DNA of 23,403 nucleotides from an uncultured Saprospiraceae bacterium. Its GTDB lineage: Bacteria > Bacteroidota > Bacteroidia > Chitinophagales > Saprospiraceae. Made by a program: the position numbers and the translations under genes. Of the stretch, positions 1-6,863 are shown in pieces (within the stretch, counting starts at the first letter, position 1; the number at the start of each line of letters is the position of its first letter). The DNA lies in assembly GCA_937969485.1 (NCBI GenBank), contig CALBVQ010000211.1, forward strand, positions 1 through 23,403, given 5' to 3'. Below the pieces are notes generated by a model. That model was not told the DNA's origin, did not search any database, and saw nothing but the letters and a program-made list of their open reading frames with translations.

Positions 1-42
1 AATTCTTGAAAATAAAGTGAAACCTTAAAACAGAATTGGTAT
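1..42 (+). repeat. Right end of MITE-like element (cut by window edge)
   Basis: This segment matches the right end of the complete element at 4947-5107 (its bases 5066-5107) at 40 of 42 positions. It ends in the terminal sequence AATTGGTAT. The rest of this copy lies outside the window. No coding sequence is present in it. Confidence 0.7.
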
Positions 43-80
43 GAAATGTAGAATATTTCCTGCATTCGCTTTGTGTTTCA

Positions 81-118
81 ACCCGAATTATGCTTTAGGT
101 TTACGTCATGAGAGCTTA
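81..118 (+). repeat. Dispersed 38-bp repeat B, copy 1
   Basis: The repeat starts ACCCGAATTATGC and contains TAGGTTT followed by CGTCATGAGAGCTTA. It differs from copy 2 (4910-4947) at three positions, and more diverged copies lie at 12241-12278 and, reversed, at 9751-9788. The core CCGAATTATGCNNTAGG is a partial inverted repeat. It is intergenic in all four places. Confidence 0.7.
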
Positions 119-123
119 AATTA

Positions 124-264
124 CAAAGGGAATGTAGTTCAATAGTTCTTTTGAAGCGCAGACGTGGTCATCATAACGGTAAGCATCAAAAGACAGCTGG
201 ACGTTCCCATTATCGATGCAGTGAGAGCTCGCAACAGATGTCTTAATGCATATTTCGCGTTAAA
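124..264 (+). repeat. Dispersed ~140-bp repeat C, copy 1
   Basis: It aligns along its whole length with 5286-5424. Shared blocks are the GAAGC-CAG stretch, GGTCA, CGGT-AGCATC, GGACGTTCCCATTATCGA and the tail TCTTAAT-CATATTT. GGGAATGT near the start can pair with ACGTTCCC about 80 bases later, so a folded RNA or hairpin is possible. No open frame is preserved between the two copies. Confidence 0.65.
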
Positions 265-301
265 TTCTCCGCCTTATTGATACATCGCATCTTACCCTTT
301 T

Positions 302-311
302 GGCGCAAGCC
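302..311 (+). repeat. GNRA mini-hairpin repeat, copy 1 (loop GCAA)
   Basis: TTTTGGCGCAAGCCA: the stem is TGGC/GCCA and the loop GCAA, preceded by TTTT. It is the only copy with C at the N of GNRA. It lies between repeat C and the terminator of the MopE-repeat gene. Confidence 0.7.
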
Positions 312-330
312 AATATAAGACTACACTCTC

Positions 331-374
331 TATAAAACAAAGGACTGATAGTACAAATGCGTGCTATCAGTCCT
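331..374 (-). terminator. Rho-independent terminator of the Kelch/MopE gene
   Basis: A 14-bp stem, AGGACTGATAGTAC (341-354) with GTGCTATCAGTCCT (361-374) and one G-T wobble, closes a 6-nt loop. Read on the minus strand it is followed by TTGTTTTATA. It lies about 75 bp beyond the stop codon of the minus-strand gene ending at 447. Confidence 0.8.
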
Positions 375-446
375 GTCTATTACTTTTAGCTATCATGCCA
401 AATATTGACATTTCAAGCGAATAATTCTACTCAGCAAGCTTGAGCC

Positions 447-3400
447 CTATTTCAAGATTACTATCTTTTCTATAATTTTCTCACCTGTTTTTCGATCTTT
501 GATTTCAAGTAGGAAGATTCCGGCTGACATTGTAGCTACTTCCAATTGATTCCTGTTAATTGATGCTTGTATTAGCTTACCTTCCAAATCATAAATACTA
601 GCCTCGAAATCAAATTGACCGTCGATTTCAATATTAATAATATCCGTCGTAGGATTTGGATATATTTTGATTGTTGTATTTGCAAGGTCATGAGTTGCTG
701 TAATCAAATCCTCTCCATCACAATCCTCATCAATTCCATTATCTGGAATCTCTGTTGCGTCAGGATTAATATCTGGATTCATGTCATCGCAATCATCAGC
801 TAAAAGAAATCCGTCTTGATCTAAATCGTCGTCCAATGTGGATTCATCACAATCGTCATCTATCCCGTTGTATGGTTCTTCCGCTTGGTCAGAATTAACG
901 TCGGCGTTATTGTCATCGCAATCCTCCGCTAGAGGGAATCCGTCTTGATCCAGATCGTCGTCAAAAGTCGCTTCGTCACAGTCATCGTCGATGCCGTTGT
1001 AAGGCACTTCCATTTGTCCAGGATTGATGTCTGAGTTGTTGTCGTCACAATCTTCTGCTAGAGGAAATCCATCCTGATCAAAATCGTCGTCCAACGTGGC
1101 TTCGTCGCAATCGTCGTCTAGGCCGTTGTAAGGGATCTCCACTTGGTCAGAATTGACATCGGCATTGTTATCGTCACAATCTTCCGCTACTGGGAATCCA
1201 TCTTGATCCAAATCGTCATCTAATGTTGCCTCGTCACAATCATCGTCGATACCATTGTAAGGCACCTCCATTTGTCCAGGATTAATATCCGAGTTGTTAT
1301 CGTCGCAATCTTCCGCAACAGGGAAACCATCCTGATCTAAGTCATCGTCAAATGTTGCCTCATCACAGTCATCATCGATTCCGTTATATGGGATCTCCAT
1401 TTGACCAGGATTAATGTCTGCGTTTTCATCGTCGCAGTCTTCCGCATTTGTGTAACCGTCCTGATCTTGATCATCGTCTAATGTCGCTTCATCGCAGTCA
1501 TCGTCAATTCCGTTATAAGGGATCTCCGGCTGATCCGGATTAATATCTGCATTATTATCATCGCAATCTTCTGCGAGAGGAAATCCGTCCTGATCCAGGT
1601 CATCATCCAACGTTGCTTCATCACAATCATCGTCTAGGCCATTGTACGGAATCTCCATTTGGTCAGAGTTTACATCTGCGTTATTATCGTCACAATCTTC
1701 CGCTACTGGGAATCCATCCTGATCCACATCGTCGTCAAAAGTAGTTGGATCACAGTCATCATCGATTCCATTGTATGGTATCTCCATTTGGCCAGGATTA
1801 ATGTCTGCGTTTTCGTCGTCACAGTCATCATCATTCGAGTAACCGTCCTGATCTTGATCGTCATCCAGAGTAGCGTCATTACAATCATCGTCGATTCCGT
1901 TATATGGGATCTCTGGCTGGCCAGGGTTTATGTCTCCATTAGTATCATCACAATCTTCTGAAAGAGGAAATCCATCCATATCTAAATCGTCGTCTAAAGT
2001 AGCTGCATCACAATCATCGTCAAGTCCATTATACGGAATTTCCATTTGATCAGGATTAACTTGATCGTTAAAGTCATCACAATCATCAGCAACTAGGAAT
2101 CCATCTTGATCAATATCATCATCCAAGGTATTAGGATCACAGTCGTCATCCACTCCGTTATATGGTATTTCCGGCTGGACAGGATTTATGTTTTCGTTAT
2201 TATCATCGCAGTCAAATAAGAGCGGGAATCCATCTTGATCCAAATCATCATCCAACGTGAATTCATTGCAATCATCATCAATTCCATTATATGGTATCTC
2301 CGGTTGGTCTGGGTTAATTTCGTCATTAGTGTCATCACAGTCAAGAGCTGATGCAAATCCGTCCTGATCCAGATCATCGTCTAAAGTAGCCGCATTACAG
2401 TCATCGTCAATTCCGTTGTAAGGGATCTCAGGCTGGTCTGGATTAACTTGATCATTGGTGTCATCGCAGTCATCAGCTAGCACAAAACCATCTTCATCTA
2501 AATCATCGTCCAAGGTATTCGGATCACAATCGTCATCAAGTCCATTGTAAGGGACCTCTGGTTGGTCGGGATTTACTTGATCATTATTATCATCACAGTC
2601 CACATCTGCATAAAAACCATCTCCGTCAGAGTCTACATAACCATCCAAATTAAATTTGAAAATATCAGTCTCATATATTGAAAAACTTGTACCATTAATA
2701 ATATAAACCTCTCCATCAATGACGAAAGAAGCAGGTGCCCAGCGAGAACCTTCAGGATGGGCAGGCCATTCTTCCCAGCTATCTGAATCTGGGTCATAAG
2801 CCCAAAATTCTCCTGTATCCATACTGTTGTGGTCGCTTCCGTCACCACTCAGCGCAAATCCCTTTCCATTGTAGGAAAATTGAGTCCCAGCAACTCGTCC
2901 TTCTGCAGGTAATGATGCCACTTGAAGCCAAGTCTCTGCCGCAATATCATAACGAAACCAATTATTGAAAATACCATTTCCATGTCCAAAGCCCGTATAT
3001 ACGTAGTCACCAATACCAAATTGGTATGGATGATGTCGCACCGCAGATGGCAGATCGTCTTTTTGAGACCAAGAATTTGATGCAATATCATACTCCCACC
3101 AGTCTTTCTGATTCCCAGTTGAAGTACCTCCTAATCCTACCATCACTTTACCATTATGAGCAATCATAGCAGGGTGTATCCTTGCCTGACAAGGGCAAGA
3201 GGCCAATTCCGTCCAGCTCATATCCGTAGGATCAAAAACCCAAAGATCATTTAATGCATTGTTCCCATCATTTCCAAATCCAAAGTAGGCCTTACCATCC
3301 CAGGTGTCACCAATCGCAAATCCTCTTGCTGCTCCTGGAAAAGGGGTAAGCTCTGTCCAAGTGTCACTCACAGGATCATATTCATAAAAATCATCTCGTA

Positions 3401-3614
3401 CTCCTGAAGGTGAGCTACCACTAACTAGATATCCCATACCATCAAAACTAAAGCCAAAGGAATGGTGAGTCGCGTTAAAATCGGAAGGTAAAGATGACAC
3501 TTGTACCCATTCTTGTGCTTGCAATTGAAAACACATACACAATAACAACAAATAAATTATTTTCTGGAGAAGATGATTTGTTATTGCATGTGCAGCGTTG
3601 ATGACTTTTCTCAT
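447..3614 (-). CDS. Secreted Kelch-propeller protein with 15 MopE-type Asp-rich repeats and T9SS sorting domain
   Basis: A 1055-residue exported protein with a signal peptide at residues 1 to about 33 ending in QAQ. Residues 35-327 hold six Kelch-like blades (for example GKAYFGFGNDG and YEYDPVSDTW), which form a beta-propeller. Residues 328-970 hold 15 tandem 43-residue units of the form LDQDGF-DCDD-NP-Q-EIPYNG-DDDCDEATLDDD, each with two cysteines and about 14 acidic residues; this resembles the putative metal-binding MopE motif (Pfam Cu-binding_MopE). Residues 971-1055 are a T9SS type A sorting domain with the YPNPTTD motif. It is expected to be exported to the surface or medium. By inference, the acidic repeats bind calcium or another metal and form a rod displaying the propeller. 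Partner and role are unknown. The ATG at 3614 directly precedes the signal peptide. Confidence 0.9.
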   Translation of the reverse strand: MRKVINAAHAITNHLLQKIIYLLLLCMCFQLQAQEWVQVSSLPSDFNATHHSFGFSFDGMGYLVSGSSPSGVRDDFYEYDPVSDTWTELTPFPGAARGFAIGDTWDGKAYFGFGNDGNNALNDLWVFDPTDMSWTELASCPCQARIHPAMIAHNGKVMVGLGGTSTGNQKDWWEYDIASNSWSQKDDLPSAVRHHPYQFGIGDYVYTGFGHGNGIFNNWFRYDIAAETWLQVASLPAEGRVAGTQFSYNGKGFALSGDGSDHNSMDTGEFWAYDPDSDSWEEWPAHPEGSRWAPASFVIDGEVYIINGTSFSIYETDIFKFNLDGYVDSDGDGFYADVDCDDNNDQVNPDQPEVPYNGLDDDCDPNTLDDDLDEDGFVLADDCDDTNDQVNPDQPEIPYNGIDDDCNAATLDDDLDQDGFASALDCDDTNDEINPDQPEIPYNGIDDDCNEFTLDDDLDQDGFPLLFDCDDNNENINPVQPEIPYNGVDDDCDPNTLDDDIDQDGFLVADDCDDFNDQVNPDQMEIPYNGLDDDCDAATLDDDLDMDGFPLSEDCDDTNGDINPGQPEIPYNGIDDDCNDATLDDDQDQDGYSNDDDCDDENADINPGQMEIPYNGIDDDCDPTTFDDDVDQDGFPVAEDCDDNNADVNSDQMEIPYNGLDDDCDEATLDDDLDQDGFPLAEDCDDNNADINPDQPEIPYNGIDDDCDEATLDDDQDQDGYTNAEDCDDENADINPGQMEIPYNGIDDDCDEATFDDDLDQDGFPVAEDCDDNNSDINPGQMEVPYNGIDDDCDEATLDDDLDQDGFPVAEDCDDNNADVNSDQVEIPYNGLDDDCDEATLDDDFDQDGFPLAEDCDDNNSDINPGQMEVPYNGIDDDCDEATFDDDLDQDGFPLAEDCDDNNADVNSDQAEEPYNGIDDDCDESTLDDDLDQDGFLLADDCDDMNPDINPDATEIPDNGIDEDCDGEDLITATHDLANTTIKIYPNPTTDIINIEIDGQFDFEASIYDLEGKLIQASINRNQLEVATMSAGIFLLEIKDRKTGEKIIEKIVILK
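705..2633 (-). repeat. Tandem array of 15 x 129-bp coding repeats
   Basis: These are the 43-codon units of the preceding CDS. Units 7-14 (nearer the C terminus) are closer to one another than units 1-5. Units 6-8 and 9-11 look like duplicates of a three-unit block, since each contains the rare QDQDGY variant in the middle. Synonymous differences between units are common, so the array is not a very recent amplification. Confidence 0.9.
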
Positions 3615-3979
3615 AATCTTGTACTATTTTATATGTTCTGTAAACCCATTTGATCCCCTTATTTATCAATCACTCCAAGTTCTTTTTCCGAATTATGGAG
3701 AAAGGGAAATCTCAGGTACTAAGGTAAGAATTTTCCCTGTATTCTGCGAATAGTTTTTTTTTATATGGCTTCCGCCAAAAGTCTATCCTACAGAAATGAG
3801 AGAATAGGATTATGTAGGTGAGGGTTACTAGGGCTCTTTGATCACAAGAGAGGGAAGGATTACCATCTTGCTCGCCTGTAATGGCCGCGATTTTTTGCGC
3901 AACTATCGACGAATAGCACCACAGGATAACTTGATTATATAGCCAGTATATACCTCAAGTTTTGTTACATCTCTTCGTA
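3615..3979. other. Intergenic region upstream of the Kelch/MopE gene
   Basis: 365 bp without a convincing gene. It contains GNRA mini-hairpin copy 2 (3767-3776) and an 11-bp fragment, CCGAATTATG, that resembles the start of repeat B. I saw no TAnnTTTG promoter on the minus strand ahead of 3614 and no convincing terminator after the lipoprotein gene ending at 3980. Confidence 0.6.
3767..3776 (-). repeat. GNRA mini-hairpin repeat, copy 2 (loop GGAA)
   Basis: On the minus strand it reads TTTTGGCGGAAGCCAT: stem TGGC/GCCA, loop GGAA. It is intergenic, 153 bp upstream of the Kelch/MopE start codon and in the same orientation as that gene. Confidence 0.7.
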
Positions 3980-4735
3980 TTACTCGTCTTTCTTAACAAT
4001 GTGAATATCATCAATACACACATTCTCTAAATTAGTCCATAAGTCAAGTTCTAGTGGACTCGCGGTGATAGTAGCTATTTGGAAAGAATACAATTTCCAA
4101 TCTTCGTCTACTACCCTATTTTCATTAGTTTCATGAAAACCTTCATACAAGTAATCTAGCCATTCGCCATCCTGCATAACAATCATACGAACCAGCGGGC
4201 CATTGCTTAAATCTGAAGTACCACTATATCTCATCCAAAATCTTACTTTATAAATTGTTGCAGCTTCTATACCATTCACAAATCCTTCAATTTGAATACC
4301 TGGGATATTAAATTCATTTTCAATAAATGGAACTGATATTCTTAAGGAGCTAGTTTCATTGTAACTGCAATCTTCTGTAATTTCAACTGTGCCAACATTT
4401 TGGTTTGCAACATCCCAATTTTCCACGAAGCAAGCAGTAGACTCAAAATCTCCGCATACAATAGTCTCAAAATCAACTACTTCATTAAATTCAAGATCTA
4501 GAATTTGTACTTTGGAAGCTTGAAGGTTTCTCTTTTCTGAAAATTCATCAATTTTGCTAATGACTTGATCATCCTGATAATTAAGTCCTTGAAAATCGTA
4601 CTCCACTAGTTCATTCGAAATAACTCTTATTTCACTTTGCAGGTCTAAAATTTCAGCCTTTAGCAAATCAATTTGGTCATTGCCACAAGAAAATAAGCAA
4701 CATAAAATTAAGGTAGAAAATAATAAGTGTTTCAT
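3980..4735 (-). CDS. Lipoprotein with short coiled coil and carbohydrate-binding-like beta-sandwich domain
   Basis: A 251-residue protein with a lipoprotein signal peptide (MKHLLFSTLILCCLFSCGN, lipobox LFSC, Cys17). Residues 22-70 are heptad-like (LLKAEILDLQSEI) and may form a coiled coil. From about residue 95 the sequence resembles carbohydrate-binding or galactose-binding-like beta-sandwich modules: an ENWDV opening, SLRISV, YKVRFWMRYSG in the middle, and the closing strand NVCIDDIHIVKK. No catalytic domain is attached. It is probably an envelope lipoprotein with a binding role. Ligand and partner are unknown. It lies upstream of the Kelch/MopE gene but 365 bp away, so it is probably transcribed separately. 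Confidence 0.7.
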   Translation of the reverse strand: MKHLLFSTLILCCLFSCGNDQIDLLKAEILDLQSEIRVISNELVEYDFQGLNYQDDQVISKIDEFSEKRNLQASKVQILDLEFNEVVDFETIVCGDFESTACFVENWDVANQNVGTVEITEDCSYNETSSLRISVPFIENEFNIPGIQIEGFVNGIEAATIYKVRFWMRYSGTSDLSNGPLVRMIVMQDGEWLDYLYEGFHETNENRVVDEDWKLYSFQIATITASPLELDLWTNLENVCIDDIHIVKKDE

Positions 4736-4909
4736 CTATGTATTCTTTTTCACGCTAATTTAACTAAAATATCTTACAAATTATCTAAAGACTAGCAAGA
4801 ATCAGAGAAACTCACGATCATCTTCCTTGAGTAAGCTCCATAGTCTACTATATATTCATTAACTCGCCTTGATACTGGCGTTTTTCTCAGATTTATTTTA
4901 CTCGATTTA

Positions 4910-4947
4910 ACCCGAATTATGCACTAGGTTTTCGTCATGAGAGCTTA
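4910..4947 (+). repeat. Dispersed 38-bp repeat B, copy 2
   Basis: It matches 81-118 at 35 of 38 positions. It runs directly into the left terminus of the MITE-like element, so that element appears to have inserted at or next to the end of this repeat. Confidence 0.7.
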
Positions 4948-5107
4948 TACCAATTCTGTTTTAGAATTTCGCATATTTTCAGGTTTATAACAGCAATTAC
5001 TTCGTTAGAAATACTCATGATAGCTAAGGCTATCCTTGCGTTTTCTGCCTTGTACTTGATTTAATAATTCTTGAAAATAAAGTGAAACCTTAATACAAAA
5101 TTGGTAT
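4947..5107. mobile_element. MITE-like 161-bp element with 17-bp imperfect terminal inverted repeats
   Basis: The left end ATACCAATTCTGTTTTA (4947-4963) is the inverse of the right end at 15 of 17 positions (inverse of 5091-5107: ATACCAATTTTGTATTA). Inside, GATAGC (5019-5024) and GCTATC (5029-5034) form a small hairpin with loop TAAG. No ORF is present, so it would be non-autonomous. The right end recurs at 1-42 and a diverged left end at 9834-9858. No clear target-site duplication is visible. No transposase lies in the window, so the mobilising enzyme is unknown. Confidence 0.65.
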
Positions 5108-5285
5108 TGAACCCAAATTATCAATTGGAAAATTTATTACGTCTTGAACTTCCTGCGAAATATAACACTTCGCTCATTTTCACTCAGTCATCATAGCGAT
5201 TCTAATCCTCATTCATGAAAACTCATATTTCATTGGTAATTCAAGCCTCATTACTACCTTCCAATTAATAAATTGCGTTGAAATG

Positions 5286-5424
5286 CAAAGAGAATGGGAG
5301 CTCAACATTTTTTTTGAAGCACAGCCGCGGTCACCCTCACGGTGAGCATCGAACGAGCAGGACGTTCCCATTATCGAGGCAGTTTAACCTCATAATAAAT
5401 ATCTTAATTCATATTTTGTGGTAA
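5286..5424 (+). repeat. Dispersed ~140-bp repeat C, copy 2
   Basis: It aligns with 124-264, with substitutions and one small indel. The most conserved block is GGACGTTCCCATTATCGA at 5361-5377 with its neighbours. In this copy AATGGGA near the start can pair with TCCCATT. It is intergenic. Confidence 0.65.
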
Positions 5425-5539
5425 ACTACAATGCAGTAGTATTTGCTAAGAAATAAAAAATCAGGCAAAAGCTAAGATACAGTTTAAATTAAATCTTCGA
5501 TGCCACTAATTTTTTGTACTTAAGAACACCATCCTATCT

Positions 5540-6862
5540 TCATGACTTAAATGCAATTCTCTGGTTGACCAGCTCCCCTACTCTCTTACCTTGCAACTGA
5601 CCATATGTGATAGCAGGCATGTAGTGAATACCTCCGTACAGCCTGCTAATCGCCGCTTCCTCACTAGCTTCTATGAAGCTTTCAAAATGTCTCACAGGCA
5701 TACCAAATTTCAATTCGACACTATCATCAAAATCAAAATTATCTCCATAAATATCAGTAAGTGCATAAGCTGCTGCTGTTGAAATTACTGAATGGCCCGA
5801 CGTATGCTCAGGGAATGGTGGTGTCTGTAGCAACGGTACCCATGTCTTATCAATAAACTCGTTGATTACTGTCTCCGGTCGAACAAGATTACTTCTGTAT
5901 TTCTCATCCCAGCACGAAATAAAACCGTCAAATAAAGCGATAGAAGTCTTAGCATAAGTTGCTGTGGCTTGGGCTAAATTATCATTTGCTTTTTGGCTAG
6001 CTATTGCAGCAATCCCCATCCAATGACCTCCGGGAGTTATCTTCTTAGTTGCATACATAACATGACCTGTCAAATTCATAACATATGGATTACAGTCCCA
6101 AAAACTAGCAATTTCTTTCTTTTCTGCATCCACATTCTTTACTGTCTCGTAAACCTGCATCAACTCGACATAAAACTGTGATCCTTCCTGCATGTCAAAC
6201 AAAGTAGGCGGATCAGGTACAAATTGATTCGCTGAATCAAGTACCATAGGTCGGATCATCTTCCAACTGGGTTCAATTCCTTCCATATACCCTGGTGGAG
6301 TTGGTTTCCAACGAGCAACGTCGTCCTTGATTGTGTATTTAGGGAATGATCTTGTCTCTTTGTAGTTATCTGTATTTGACCAATTCACTATTATTTCACT
6401 TACCTTTTGTCCGTAGGCAATAGAGTTGTCCCATTTCGATGGGTCGCTAGCATTTTTCTTGAGCTCGGCATACAGGTCTTTTCGGTATTCTTCGATATCT
6501 GCTTCGGAGAAAATAAAATTTTTGGCGGAAGCCAAAAAAGCCTCCAATGTAGCAAGAGCAGGATAAATATTGGTCACCTCAGGAGCAGGAATCACTGGCA
6601 TGGAAGGTATATCTTTCTGTATAGATTGATAGTTATCATCAAAAAATGCTTGTACTTCGTAAGCTGCAATACTAGGATACACATAATTTCTGCTTGCCTG
6701 GGGAGGAGAAAAAATATCGTGAATTATCACATCAGTGTAAGCATTCATAGCATTATGAAGATGCTGCGGCTTATTGACTTCCTTGATAAACTCCGACTCA
6801 TCTCTTGTACACGAAGCAAGTAGCATAGCAAAAGCCATTACTAAATAGAAATATCCCTTCAT
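5540..6862 (-). CDS. Lipoprotein of the vanadium haloperoxidase / PAP2 superfamily
   Basis: A 440-residue protein starting at the ATG at 6862; a TTG three codons earlier is less likely. The start follows the alpha-glucosidase stop codon with one base between them (TAG-T-ATG), implying translational coupling. The signal peptide ends in the lipobox LLASC (Cys18). The three vanadate/phosphate-site motifs of the family are present: K-YRSNLVRP around residues 321-329, HTSGHS around 353-358, and SRLYGGIH around 406-413. Known members are haloperoxidases or acid phosphatases. The sequence does not show which activity this one has. It would act in the periplasm or on a membrane surface. An ASAK tetrapeptide near residue 112 is encoded by GNRA mini-hairpin copy 3. 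Confidence 0.88.
   Translation of the reverse strand: MKGYFYLVMAFAMLLASCTRDESEFIKEVNKPQHLHNAMNAYTDVIIHDIFSPPQASRNYVYPSIAAYEVQAFFDDNYQSIQKDIPSMPVIPAPEVTNIYPALATLEAFLASAKNFIFSEADIEEYRKDLYAELKKNASDPSKWDNSIAYGQKVSEIIVNWSNTDNYKETRSFPKYTIKDDVARWKPTPPGYMEGIEPSWKMIRPMVLDSANQFVPDPPTLFDMQEGSQFYVELMQVYETVKNVDAEKKEIASFWDCNPYVMNLTGHVMYATKKITPGGHWMGIAAIASQKANDNLAQATATYAKTSIALFDGFISCWDEKYRSNLVRPETVINEFIDKTWVPLLQTPPFPEHTSGHSVISTAAAYALTDIYGDNFDFDDSVELKFGMPVRHFESFIEASEEAAISRLYGGIHYMPAITYGQLQGKRVGELVNQRIAFKS
6524..6533 (+). repeat. GNRA mini-hairpin repeat, copy 3, inside the haloperoxidase-like gene (loop GGAA)
   Basis: On the plus strand it reads TTTTTGGCGGAAGCCA, antisense to the gene, where it encodes Leu-Ala-Ser-Ala-Lys. 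Stem and loop match intergenic copy 2 exactly. Confidence 0.65.
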
Positions 6863-6863
6863 A

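Larger units (their letters stand above)
4736..5539. other. Non-coding repeat-rich intergenic region
   Basis: About 800 bp without a credible gene. It contains, in order, repeat B (4910-4947), the complete MITE-like element (4947-5107) and repeat C (5286-5424). The weak hairpin CGCC-GGCG with TTTTT near 4865-4885 has a stem of only 4 bp. The remainder shows no structure I can name. Confidence 0.7.

Noticed and set aside
615..1961. Plus-strand open frames across the MopE repeat array (615-803, 1659-1961)
   Set aside because: They arise because the antisense of a regular Asp-rich repeat lacks stop codons; their translations are repetitive Ile/Val-rich and have no start context or homology.
705..2633. 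Possible CRISPR array
   Set aside because: The 129-bp units are fully coding with no unique spacers.
4865..4885. Hairpin CGCC-GGCG followed by TTTTT as a terminator
   Set aside because: The stem is only 4 bp with an 8-nt loop, and no plus-strand gene lies upstream.
6407..6823. 138-codon plus-strand frame antisense to the haloperoxidase-like gene
   Set aside because: The minus-strand frame carries the full family motifs; this one has none and no promoter or start signal.
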